From positions 186,001 to 250,000 of the forward strand of contig JAHNEJ010002722.1 of NCBI GenBank assembly GCA_022559845.1: a DNA stretch of 64,000 nucleotides, given 5' to 3'. Source of the stretch: Amorphophallus konjac. Its lineage: Eukaryota; Streptophyta; Magnoliopsida; Alismatales; Araceae. Below the pieces are notes generated by a model. The model had not been told where the DNA came from, searched no databases, and worked only from the letters and a program-made list of their open reading frames with translations. The first letter of the stretch is position 1. Every line of letters begins with the position of its first letter. A program made the position numbers and the translations under genes. Positions 26,716 to 37,393 of the stretch are shown one piece after another.

Positions 26716-27125
26716 GGTTAACGCAGAATGACCACAGCGTCCACGCAGCAAGTATATTAGTAGAAGTATTAGATGTTGGAACACATCACTGCGTCAACGC
26801 CACGGCCTGGTAGCGTCCACGCAGCAAGCAAACAAGCTAAAGTATTAGCTGCTGGAACACCACTGCGTCAACGCATTGGGCTAGCAGCGTCGACACAGCA
26901 GTTCAAGAAAGGGGCGACTTATCTCTGGCTGTCTTCAATGCGTCAACGTAGCAGTGGAGCAGCGTCGACGCAATCGTCAATAGGGCTAGGCTGATTGCTC
27001 GCTGGAATGCAGCAATGCGTCAACGCCATGGGTTGGAAGCGTCAACGCAGTAGACTTGAGTTCTGCTTGTAGAATATCTTTGAAGGCTGCGTCAACTCTG
27101 TGGAGCAAGTGGGTTGACGCCACCT
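26716..27125. repeat. Palindromic GCGTCAACGC array in LTR family 2 copy 1
   Basis: About five units of roughly 80 bp each hold a left arm close to CTGCGTCAACGC and a right arm close to GCGTCGACGCAG, separated by 10-20 bp. One of the best arm pairs is at about 27090-27120 (GCGTCAAC with GTTGACGC). Arms are imperfect but consistently inverted. The array ends about 160 bp before the TATA box. Confidence 0.7.
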
Positions 27126-27285
27126 GACTCCAGTTGCTGAGCGTACTAATGAGGGGGCACGTGATCCGATGGGAAAAAGGGGCAGGATGATGACACGTGT
27201 TAGATAAGGGGTGCTACCCTGCCAAGTGGACCAATCAGTGGTCACTAGGGCATTTTCTACTCAACCTTCGGAGGCTCTGTTTCTG

Positions 27286-27294
27286 ATATAAAAG
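27286..27294 (+). promoter_or_regulatory. TATA box of LTR family 2 copy 1
   Basis: ATATAAAAG lies about 1.9 kb into the LTR and is followed after about 30 bp by an A/G-rich leader (27330-27560). Family 2 copy 2 has a comparable CTATAAATA at 36256-36264. Confidence 0.5.
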
Positions 27295-28201
27295 CACCCC
27301 ATCATCCTCTCGAAAAGGGTTAACTCTCCATAGAAGAAGAGGAAGCTCTCCAGCGAAGAAATCTGAGAGCGTGAGCAAAAGAAGAGAAGAGAAGCAGCAG
27401 AGCTAAGAAGAGAAGTAGAAAAGAGAAAGGGAAGGAAAGAGAGTGAGAGCAGCAGCAGAAGAAAAGGAAAAGAGAAAGAGAGAAAAGGAGAGCAGAGATC
27501 GATAAAAGAAGAGAAGTGCAGCAGAGAAGAAGAAGAAGAGAGAGAGTGCAGAAAGAGAGTCAGATCGAGGGAGATCTGTTCTTGATGGACCGTGGATCAA
27601 ATCCAGGCCATCTAGCTCTTTAAGAGCCACATCGTGCTTCATTGTTTACAGCTTTCAGATTGCTGTGTTTCCATCTTTTCTGTTTTCTATTTTACATCTT
27701 TCTTCAAGCTGTTAGTTAGCAGATTGCAGAGGTGCTGCCTCTGGACGGCTAAGCTGTATAGTCCAGCGGTTTGCAGTGGAGGAGTCCACTGGACAGCAAG
27801 CTGTGTTGCTCAGCGGGGCGAGGAGGATTCCTCGGACGGCAAGCTGTGTTGCCCAGCGGTTGTAGGCAAGCTGTGATGCCCAGCTGTTCAAGCTGTGAGT
27901 CAGCGGAATCCACACTCGGGTTGAGTGTGGGGTGGATGTAGGTCTGGAGGACCGAACCACCTAAAAACCTCTCTTGCATTGTGATTTGATTGCTTATGGT
28001 TTGCTTCCGCTAGATGTTTGCATAGGGGCGCTCCAAGTGTTTGATCACAGGTTCATTAGATGACTTGATCAGATTTTGTTCTAAGTGTTTAATCTATTGA
28101 GTGAGCGAAATTCTAATTGAGCGAAAGTTTATATTGGGTGAAATTTTTATAGGCTATATTCATTCACCCCCCCCCTCTGAATACTTGCACCGAACCCAAC
28201 A

Positions 28202-28791
28202 GAGACAAGGAAGAAGATGAAGAATAATGATATGAAAATTTAGATGAAGAAGAAATTTGACTTCACACACCATAATTTTTTTTTAGTGACGAAGAATCTG
28301 ACGAACCAGGAAATCTTGGGCCACACACTCCTTGATGATCGAGCATGTGACCACATACTATAAAACTTGTGTCTCATAAGATGTTAATTGTAGTTGATAA
28401 ATAGTCGTATATAGTGTTTATTTAATGTACTTTTTGTTCCCTTTTTATACTATCTTAGTGGGTGCTTAATACATTAGTTTTTATTTTTACAATATATGTT
28501 AAAGTGTATCTTTGATATTTCTAAATTTATATTAAAATTATATGACGATATATAATATTGATATGAGTGGTTCTAATCTTACGGATCACGAGTCAACATG
28601 AACGGTTAAATTATTGACTCGTGACTTACTGACCTAACTGGGTCAAAATTAGGGCCAGATTGTAAAACATTGGAGATAAGTCCCATACTCAGATGCCACC
28701 AATTTGGCTTCGATCTTGGCGGTTCCTCTATCTAGTAGACCATTCTTAGTTATGGTAAGACTATATTACAATTGTACAAGTGTTCAAATCT
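28202..28791. other. Unassigned DNA between two solo LTRs
   Basis: The first 60 bp are A/G-rich and coding-like (Lys/Glu) and probably continue the interrupted sequence left of 25408. The rest is AT-rich and shows nothing recognisable. It ends with AATCT, the TSD of the next LTR. Confidence 0.4.
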
Positions 28792-29929
28792 TGTAACGAC
28801 CCGAAAATCTGATTACCGGGAAGGCCCGATAACCCGAGACTCGCACCACCACCCACGAGTCCGAAGACTCGGAAGGGTTAAAAGGATGGTGTGGAGACTA
28901 CACAAGTATCACAAATAATTGTAGAAATTAAACAGTTATATTATTAAGCAGGAAATAAATTAACAATTTACATGATACATGGTCCACAAGATAACAATAA
29001 AATAACAACAGCAGTAGTCCACAACTAGTACAAAGACAAGAAAGAAAAGTACAGCTACACGGCACATACCCCGGCTCTGACCTCTGGCACTAACGCTGGG
29101 CACCTGAACCACGATGAGCCTCAGACGCGCTCCCCTGAGGCCGCGACTCACCTGAAACACGGTGAAAATACGCAGGGAATGAGTTTCGGAACAAGACTCA
29201 GTAGGGATCACTCGAACCCCACCTCGCAAACGGAGAAACCGCTGCGCTAGCAGTAAGCGAGTACCTCGAAAAGGGAAACCCTGTAAACTACAAAACACCG
29301 ATCCCACGGCACGAAAATCGACACACGTGCCACGGTGAAACGACCGGAACACCACGGTCGACACGACAAAACCCGAAGGTCAAAGTCGCAAGATTGACAG
29401 TCTGTCACTCCCGACTCGACAGGAGTACCTCCCACTAGAAGCACAGCCGGTAGCGTCCCCTGACGTCTTACACCGCACCGCCGGTGAACTGCCTGATGTG
29501 GTAGCGCCTACCAAAGACACGAACACCGAACAAGTAACCACAAACAAGTGACTAGCTGGGGTCACGCTCGTCAGCGTGGGTCCAACTGCCCCCAACCACG
29601 TGTGCACACACAGACCGTGCGTCCCTGGTCTGGCCCTCTGACCGGTTTTCCCCTCAGCCGGACTCTGGCTGCAAGACGTGGGGTCCAACGGAAGCCGGTC
29701 CACAAACCGTCTCTAAGGGTAGCCTCTCCACCACTCCCTGGTGGGACCACACACGTGTAAGCAGGTTACGACTAGTGGAGGGTCACAACGGAGTAGACTC
29801 TCAAGTCAACGGAAAATAACGTCCGCATCCGACGACGTACGGGGACCGTCCCAGGTACCAGCACCGTCGCACTGTGACTACGGTCGGAAAAGAAACGGGG
29901 TTGTAAACCACCCGGGGCAACCCCTGAGC

Positions 29930-30475
29930 CTGACGGTCTACCCTAGACGCGTCACAGGCTCTGACCGTCTAGGCCGGACCGTCACAGTCATCTGACGGCC
30001 CACCACAGGGGCGTCACACGCTCGGTGTAAAACATCACGTAACCCACCTACTCTGGTGCGTTACAGTCTGTGACGCGCCTACTCTGGTGCGTCACACGAC
30101 AAGTGGAAACATACTATGACGCGTGCCACCTGGTGCGTCACAGGCCCTGACGCACTTAGCCTGGTGCGTCACATGCTGTAACGGACCAAGCCTGGTGTGT
30201 TACGGTGTTGGAATACGTCCACTCTAACGCACCCACACAGGGGCGTCACAAGGCTGTGACGCGCCAAGCCTGGTGCATCACATGCCTTGACCCCCAACGG
30301 TCAAAAGCCAACGGTCGAATGTCCCTAACGGTCTAACCCAAGTGCGTCACAACACATGTGGTGGTCTATCGTGGGACCATCACAGCCCACAGACCCCAAT
30401 TGGCTGCACACATGGCTGTAACGCACCCACCTGGGCTCGTTACATAGTGTGACGGTCATTGGAAGGACCGTCACA
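29930..30475. repeat. Array of near-palindromic units in solo LTR family 1 copy 2
   Basis: Same type of array as at 3250-3790, read on the other strand. The unit at the 30450-30475 end is essentially perfect (GTGTGACGGTC paired with GACCGTCACAC). The corresponding unit in copy 1 has a mismatched right arm. Other units have CTGTAACG/CGTTACAG and TGTGACGC/GCGTCACA arms. Unit order is largely the same as in copy 1. Confidence 0.8.
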
Positions 30476-31025
30476 CTCGCCCGAGGGCGAAACGATGGGA
30501 AACGCCCAAAAAAAATTGACCACGCCCTCGTGCCTCCACCGGAGAGGGGGAAATCAAAGGGGAAGACCCCTGGGGATCCCTAGTATGCTTCTAAGCAATC
30601 AAAACACCAAATCGCGACCTAAAGACATAGATCGGGCGAACTCTCCCCAAATCATGGAAAAACCCAAACCCGCATGAATACCCATCTCTCTGCCTCCCCT
30701 CGGCCTACAAATCGCGGAAAAGGAAGGAAAGAGGCTAAGAGACGTCACCCTACCTCAAATGCGTCCCGAGGCGCGCCGGATCGTCCACAATCGTAAGAAA
30801 TCGCTTGAAAACCCTCGTTCTTCCTTGAGCTCCCACGGTCCACGAACGCCCTACGATCACCTCGCCGTCCACGCCGCCGCCCCGCGCCGTCTGCAGCCGG
30901 AGGGGGTGCCGCCGCGGTCTCGCCGGACGAAAAAGAGGGGGAGAGGGGCGTTCTCACGGTTGGGGAGAAAGGAGGAAGAAGAAGAAGAAGAAAGAGGGTG
31001 GGGGAGAGAGAGAAAAAGATAGGGG

Positions 31026-31033
31026 TATTTATA
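31026..31033 (-). promoter_or_regulatory. TATA box of solo LTR family 1 copy 2
   Basis: Reverse complement TATAAATA, at the position equivalent to 2695-2702 of copy 1, followed on the minus strand by a CT-rich start region. Confidence 0.6.
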
Positions 31034-31917
31034 GGAAAATCCAAAAATTCTGGAAAATACCAAAAAATTAAAAATTATATTTTCGCGATCCTCGGAACGC
31101 ACCGATCGCAACGGTACCACACTCGCCTAGGTGAATGACCTGGTTCACCCGCAACGAGGTTCCAAAGGAATTACCGAAACACACACCGGTAATCGAAAAA
31201 CACGATCGGACAAGTCGCGGAACGCTTCCGAGCCTCCTTAACAACTTCGGATCGTGCCGATCCGAACACGAAAGATGTCCGAAACGAAATTTCAGACACA
31301 ACGGAGTCGGACACTCCGAGAAATCAGATCTGAAACCCACGAAGAAGGATCCGAAAGGTCCGAGATATTACAAATCTTCTCATTATTTTGAAAGGTTGAA
31401 CTCTGAAACAGCAATTATGGATGGTCCATATGAGGAAGACGACAACCATTGATCAAACTCTGATCACAACATCAAGAGAAAAGTGAACCTTCGAGGTGGA
31501 TGGAGGAAAATTTTCTTGACAATTCAGCAATTGACTAGACTACTAGAACGAAAGAACTCAAAAGGTTAGATGGATAGTGTTGTGCCCCTGGTTTTGATGA
31601 TGTCTGACTATGACTCGTTGATGAGTTTAATATGCATTTGATGATGTCAACATGTATGAAGTTCAGGTCAAAATTAGCCAAAACAATTGTACTTACAGTC
31701 CTTTACATGATGCTATGGTCTCACGGCGTCAACTCTACTGCAGCATCAGCAATACCGGTGAAGCCAGCAAGCTCAAGCAGCAGAAATGGCAGTACAAGTA
31801 AGAGCTTTGTACGTGCTCAATCAAAGGAGCAAAGGGCCTTCACTTTATTGAAATAAAGTTGAAAAGGATTGGGCAGAACATCAAAAGGCAAAGAATCTTG
31901 AATCAAGAGAACAACAG

Positions 31918-32370
31918 GCTGCGTCGACCTCATAGTGAGGCTGCGTCAACTCCCTTGCTTACAAAGGAAGAAAAGCTCAAACGGGTATCAGGCTGCGTCG
32001 ACCCCTTGGGATTACTGCGTCGACTCAAGACTCCTTCGGTGGTAGGACCAAGTGTATATCAACTGATGTGTCGACCCCACCTCTTTGGTGCGTCGACTCC
32101 AGATGTCTTCCCAACAAGCATTGAAGCAGTCATTATTGCTGTGTCGACCTCACTATAAGGATGCGTCGACCTCATCAGCTCCAGCAGCAGTCTGATAGGC
32201 CACTGACACTAGTTGCGTCGACCCCACTCTCTCAGGGCGTCGACCACAGGCCCTCATAGAAGCCGTTATAAACTCATTTCTCCTAGGATGCGTCGACGCA
32301 CCATTATAGCTGCGTCAACTCCATGAAGTCTGGCTCGCCAGCAGTTCAAGAAATTGTGAAGTTGCGTCGA
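31918..32370. repeat. TGCGTCGACC motif array in LTR family 2 copy 2
   Basis: The motif TGCGTCGACC or TGCGTCAACT recurs about a dozen times at 25-50 bp spacing. It corresponds in position and core (GCGTCRAC) to the palindromic array of copy 1, but here most motifs are in one orientation, so the hairpin character is weaker. Confidence 0.65.
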
Positions 32371-32991
32371 AGCGACGACGCACCAGGACCTCTTCGAGCC
32401 AATTCTGTCTAACATGCAACAGTTTCTAAAGTCCGTCCAGAGACTAAAAAACAGCGACGTAAACTCCCAAAACACGCCTTTCAATGTCTGAAAAGAAGCT
32501 CTAGGACAGAGAACTATCCTCTTCATCATGAGACTTCAGTACAACCTTTTGGGAGAAGTTTTTTGTCAGATACCAGATTTAGGAAAAGTCAATTTTCATG
32601 GTACCATATTGTAATGCCCCGGGTTTTTCGGATCTGGATCCGTGGGTTTTGGATCGTCTTTCCGCGGGTTGCAGATTGTGTCCGAGTGAGCTTCGGACTT
32701 TTATACCGGATTGTCGGACCCGTTGGTGGTGTGCCCGTGAATTTCCTTGGGTCCGTGTTATTGTGAGGAGCACGTCGGTATTTTTCTGGAATTTTTGGAG
32801 TGCCTTTGTGGGTCCCGAGTTGCGTTTCGGGTTTTACGCGTGTTTTTGGCTGTCGGACCTTCAGAATCATGTGTAGGGTGGACCGTTGCGTTTTTCGACT
32901 CCGGGACGTTACCACGATGTTGTGCGTTCTCTGAGGATCGCGGGAGTGTATTTTTCTATTTTTCGCTACTTTTTGAAATTTTTAGATTTTC

Positions 32992-32999
32992 TATATAAA
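32992..32999 (+). promoter_or_regulatory. TATA box of the nested solo LTR
   Basis: TATATAAA followed by CCCCCTCCC and a long TCTCTC tract; same place relative to the LTR start as in the two family 1 copies. Confidence 0.6.
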
Positions 33000-33547
33000 C
33001 CCCCTCCCTTTTTCTCTCTCCCCATCTCTCATTTCTCGCTCTCTCCCTCTCTCTTCTCTCACGCTCTCTCCTCTCCCCCTCTCTCTCCGGCGACCGACAA
33101 AGCGGAGCACGGGCGAGGCGGGGGCGGCGCGGGCGAGGCACGGGCGAGGATGGGTGAGGATCGAGGCGGTGGAGGCGCGGTGAAGCTCGGTGGCGCGATC
33201 GCGAGCCGACGAGGGTTTAAACGGCATTTCTTTGCGGATCGGTGACCTCAGGACGCGAAATCTTTGGTGGAGGTAGGGAGATTGACCCCTAGCTCGTGCA
33301 TTCCCTTTTCGGGCGAGTTTTGTAGGCCGTGGTGAGCTGAGCGGGCTATTCGGGACGTTTTGGGAAAAATCATGTTTTTAGGGCTTGTGCGTCGATCCGC
33401 CACTTCGTCGCGTTTTGGACCGATTTAGGGTCATAGATGCATGCTAGGGGTGTCGGGGGAGCTTCCCCCTTGTTTTCCCCCTCATCTGTGGATGATCGGG
33501 GTGTGGAACGGGTTTTTGGGTTTGTTCCCGCCGTCCCATTCTCGGGA

Positions 33548-33995
33548 CGATTTGGCGGTCTTTCCAAAGACCGCCAAAGTCTCTGGCGGCCCAGGGTAGG
33601 TGCGCCAGACGCTGTGGCGGTCCAAGGTGGGTGCGCCACAGTTTACTATTTTGTTGACAGGTCCCGACGTCATCTGGCGACTGCCCGATAAATCGCAAGA
33701 CAGTGTGGCGGCCTAGGGTTAGACCGCTACCTCATTTTTGACCGTCGCTTCTCGAGTCACGTGCTTTCTGACCGTCGGGAGTCTCGTGCCTCTAGCGGCC
33801 GTAGGTACGGGCGCCAGAGGGCTTCTAGCGCGCCAAGGCTTGACCGCTAGAGCACTATGGCGGCCTAGGATGGGTGCGCCAGAGCCAGTGTGACTCATTC
33901 TTTTGGCGCGCCTGGGTTGGACCGCCAGAGTCACTGTGGCGGACCAGAGTTGGACCGCTAGAGACTGTAGTGGCCCAAGGTAGGACCGCCAGATA
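33548..33995. repeat. Array of near-palindromic GGCG units in the nested solo LTR
   Basis: About ten units. The first pairs TTGGCGGTCTTT with AAAGACCGCCAA perfectly over 12 bases. Others have arms CTGGCGG/GCGCCAG, TGTGGCGG/GCGCCACA, TCTAGCGC/CCGCTAGA and TGGCGCGCC/GGACCGCCA. Loops are mostly 4-10 bp with AGGGT or AAGGT. The outer bases of left and right arms change together between units. Confidence 0.8.
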
Positions 33996-36900
33996 ATTCT
34001 CGTGTCGGGTCCGCGTTGTATTGGTCTCCGGTCGACCCGGTTGTGACCCAGTGGTCGACCTTTGGTCTCGTGAGTGTCCCAGACACCCCGTGTGTTCCGT
34101 GTTCGTGTTTCTGGGGTGTCGGGATGGGCCGTGTTACCTCGATTAGCATGCCCGTGAGTGTGTATGTTTCGGGATTTGTGTTACGCTTGATCGAGTCATC
34201 GTGTATCGGTGTGAGTGCGGTGGGGTTCCCCCGTATGTCGTGGGTTTCTACGGAAGATGGTTCCCGAGTGGGCCAAGTGTTTGGCCTTGGACTGCGAGTC
34301 CAGTTATCCGGTCTGGGGCTGGAGGTTTCCCGCTTTTCCCTGGGATGGGAAAGCGGCGTGGCGGCTTGTGCGCTGCCTTGGGAATCGTGCTTTTGTGATT
34401 TTCACATGGGCCATGTGTGTGGCCTTGGATTCCCTTTTGAGGGGATGGTCTTGGCGGCTCGTGAGCTACCTCGGTATTCGTGCTACCGTGGTTTTAGACC
34501 TAGGGATTAGGCTAGATTGACAGCCTTATGCTGTTGCGTACGACGGTCTTGACCCCGAGTCTTGTGACTCAAGTACCGTTGGATTTAGTGAGTCTAGAGG
34601 ACTGTCTAGAGTCCAGTGGCTCGGTGCCACTTGGTCCTTCATGACTTTCACGCAGGGTGCGTGCGTGTTTCTCGGAGTTTCTCTTTGGAGAGTGGTCACA
34701 TCAGTGACTCCCCACTAGTCGTAGCCTTCCGACACGCGTGTGGTCCCACCAGGGAGTGGTGGCGTGGCTACCCGAGAGACGGCTTTAGGCTGGTTGCCGT
34801 GGGCCTCCTACTGTGGCGGCTTGAGTCCGGGCCGGGAGGATGAACCAGCTAGAGGGCCTGACGTAGCGCAGTGAGTCAGTGTGTGCACACGTGGTCGGGG
34901 ACTTCGGATGCGTGTTGACGAGCACGACCCCGACTAGACCCTTATTCCGTGGTTACTTGTACGGTGTCTTTGTCTCCGCCTGGGACGTTGCAGCGGGACA
35001 CCTGAGGCGCGGTCTAAGTCGTCAGTGGACCCATCCGGCCTTACTTCTAGTGGGCAAGTACTCTTGTCACCTGAGACGTGACTCTCCTATCTCCGGGCTT
35101 CGTTTCCCGTCTGCGAGACGTGGTTTTCTGGACCGTCTGGTGTTTTCGAGATAGTGGCCTAGGTGCTAATAGCTTTACCAAGGTTGCGTCTTGTTGTGCG
35201 ATGCCCGCGACCAGGTGGTTGGGGTTGCACCTTGGACAGTGTGTCCAGGTTGGCCTTGTCCTGGGAGAAAGGCCTCTACGACAGGGTTGCCGTGGGTTTT
35301 ACTTCGGTAGGTGGTGTTAGTGTGGTCCGGTTCTCGATTGTGAGGTTGGGATTTCTCTTTCTGCTTGACTGATACAGTAGGAGTAGTTGTAGTGTCGAGT
35401 TTTGACCTGCCACCGTGTTTACTGTTCCTACTGCTACTATTATTCTTGTAGCTTTCATTTCCGCTACCGCCGTTGTTTCCGGTTGGGATTCCGTGGGACC
35501 CCTGCTGAGTCTCTGTTTGGAGACTCATCCCTACTTTTCATGTGCGGCGGTTCTTCCTCGAGGTTCGAGGGTGTTGTTCGGAGGTTCTTAGTTGCCAGCT
35601 CGCCGGGCCGAGTGTTCACTTGACATGTGGTACGCTTTATTGCTCTAGACTGTACTTTCTGTTGGACTGGACTCTGTTGTTGTAGTTGTTTATTTATTTC
35701 TATTAATTATTGAATTGTCTTATTTTATTTCCTATTTCTTTGTACCTCCACACTCCTTTTAGCCCTTCCGAGCCCTCCCGATTCGTGGGCGGCGGGGCAA
35801 GATTCGAATGGTATCGGGTTCTTCCCGGTATCCGGATCTTGGGTCGTTACACATACTTTTTGGCCACAGCCAATCAAATTGCAGTATGTGGAAGAACCTG
35901 GCAGAAGTCTATACTTTTGCTCTGCTATATGTTGGACCAATCATAGACCACCAAGAAAAATGTATTTGTTCAAAGAACCTCATTGTTTATTCTGACCATT
36001 CAAATAATGGTTTAGAAAACTCCAAGCCAATGGGAAGCCACCACAGCATGAACCAAGTTCTGCAGAATAGACTCCAGACTTGAAGACAGTCCTTCTCACT
36101 CAACCTCCATTCTATAAAGGGAACTCTACACCCCAAGCTCAAGACCCAAGGTCCAATAGCCCAGAACCTAGTGACTAGGATTCTGGAGTGCTCTAAGGAT
36201 CCGGACGGCTCAGATTCCTTCCTCTAAAGTCAAAGGTGCAGATCCAAACCTTGGTCTATAAATATGTTGCCCCTTCTACTTGGGAAGAGTTGGCCGAGCA
36301 ATGCATTATAGAGAAATCCTATTAGCTCGTCCCCAAGAGAAAAAGAGAAAGAGAAGAAAGGAAGAAAAGTGAGAAGGCCCCAACTCTGGTCTGACCCAGT
36401 CCAGTGGTGAGAAGAAAAAGATGAGAGCTGAAGAAACAGAAGCTCAATCCTGTGGAAACAGCTTCATGACTTCGTCTGAAGCTACATTTGGCTTTTCAGC
36501 TCTGATATGTGCTTTTGCTTTCCATTTTAAACTTCGATTCTTCTTGTATTGTGCTGTGTTTATAGCGGTGTCCGATGCTCTGCTTAGAGACCGGAAGTGG
36601 ATTGGCTGCAGTGCAGCCGTGTGTGTCTTGGGGAGTTGTCCCCGTGTTCTTGCTGCACTTGCAGCGTGTTTTCCTTTGTTTGTGTGTGTGTGGGGGGGGG
36701 GGGGGGGGTTCGTCCCCGTGAGGTTCATCCCCGTTGCTACAGTTGCAGTGTGAGGACCTTATCCTCGTGAGGAGCTTGCTCCTCGTCAAGCTGTGTGTCA
36801 GTGGAAGCTGTGAATTAGTGTGTGTGGGGGGGGTCGTCCCCGTCAAGCTGTGTGTCAGCGGAAGCTGTGAATCAGCGGTCAAGCTGTTAGTCAGCAGGAA

Positions 36901-37393
36901 GCCTCACCAGGTTTTGGTGAGGGGTGGACGTAGGTTGCGGGTTTGCAACCGAACCACCTTAAAAATCCTTGTGAAGTGGTGTATCCTTGTGTGATTATTT
37001 CCATTTCTTCTACCTCCATTTCATAAGGACTTATGCTTTATTTCACCATCTTTGATATGACCGAACACTGTACATTCTGTGAACAGTTCAACGTTTAGCA
37101 ACACTCTTGTTGTTTGAACATAGGCTCACACACACACACTCAAGTAGGCGCTCATAATAATATGAATCTTCACAAGTAGATCTCAGATATTTAACCGCAT
37201 TCCGCTGTGTGCTTAAAATGATGGATTGTTATCTCAGGTTCCCTTTTAGTGGCTCATTATTCCCATCATCTTTTATGTGGTTATTATTATATAAAAAGGG
37301 CCATAATCCATTCGCCCCCTCTCTTGATTATGGTTGCACCAAGGAAGGGACCCAACATATAGAACATACCTTACTTCCTCTGACTTAGAGCCC

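Larger units (their letters stand above)
25408..28201 (+). mobile_element. Solo LTR, family 2 copy 1 (2,794 bp)
   Basis: The element starts TGTTGTGCCCC and ends ACCCAACA, and is flanked by a perfect 5-bp duplication, GAGAC at 25403-25407 and 28202-28206. There is no internal protein region, so it is a solo LTR. The second family member spans 31578-37357. Both share the ends and the 3' block with AAGCTGTGAGTCAGCGGAA and a GGGGTGGATGTAGGT-like stretch followed by CCGAACCACCT. The end with a C run, then CTCTGAATACTTGCACCGAA, resembles SIRE/Maximus-type Copia LTRs, but this is a weak assignment. A TATA box is near 27287. Two separate arrays lie upstream of it. Confidence 0.85.
28792..31372 (-). 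mobile_element. Solo LTR, family 1 copy 2, inverted (2,581 bp)
   Basis: Read on the minus strand it starts TGTAATATCT and ends GGTCGTTACA, like the LTR at 2356-4911, and is similar to it throughout. A perfect 5-bp duplication, AATCT, flanks it (28787-28791 and 31373-31377). No internal region exists. TATAAATA is at 31026-31033 (minus). The palindromic array is at about 29930-30475. With copy 1 it forms an inverted pair of about 2.6 kb each, about 24 kb apart, on either side of the PERK gene. Confidence 0.9.
32610..35851 (+). mobile_element. Solo LTR, diverged relative of family 1 (3,242 bp), nested
   Basis: It starts TGTAATGCCCC and ends GGGTCGTTACA. The flanks CATAT (32605-32609) and CATAC (35852-35856) agree at four of five bases. 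It shares layout with family 1: TATA box (32992-32999) with CT-rich leader, palindromic array (33548-33995), a block with CCACCAGGGAGTGGTGG (34745-34765, also at 3970-3985), and a closing block with CCTTCCGAG and TTCCCGGTA. The array arms use GGCG/CGCC in place of GACG/CGTC. It sits wholly inside the LTR 31578-37357. Confidence 0.8.
31578..37357 (+). mobile_element. LTR family 2 copy 2, interrupted by another solo LTR
   Basis: The ends are TGTTGTGCCCC at 31578 and ACCCAACA at 37357. The flanks are GATAG (31573-31577) and TATAG (37358-37362), a TSD with one mismatch. The 3' part, with an AAGCTGTGAATCAGCGG block and GGGGTGGACGTAGGT near 36905-36935, matches family 2 copy 1. Removing the nested LTR and one TSD leaves about 2.5 kb, close to copy 1. 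A TATA-like CTATAAATA lies at 36256-36264. A G run of about 18 is at 36691-36708. No internal coding region is present, so this is a solo LTR too. Confidence 0.75.

Noticed and set aside
31135..31452. 105-codon plus-strand frame
   Set aside because: It runs antisense across the start of a solo LTR and past its TSD into flanking DNA, so it cannot be a real gene.
33437..35623. Several 70-160 codon frames in the nested LTR
   Set aside because: They cross the palindromic array and LTR body in all frames; composition, not coding.
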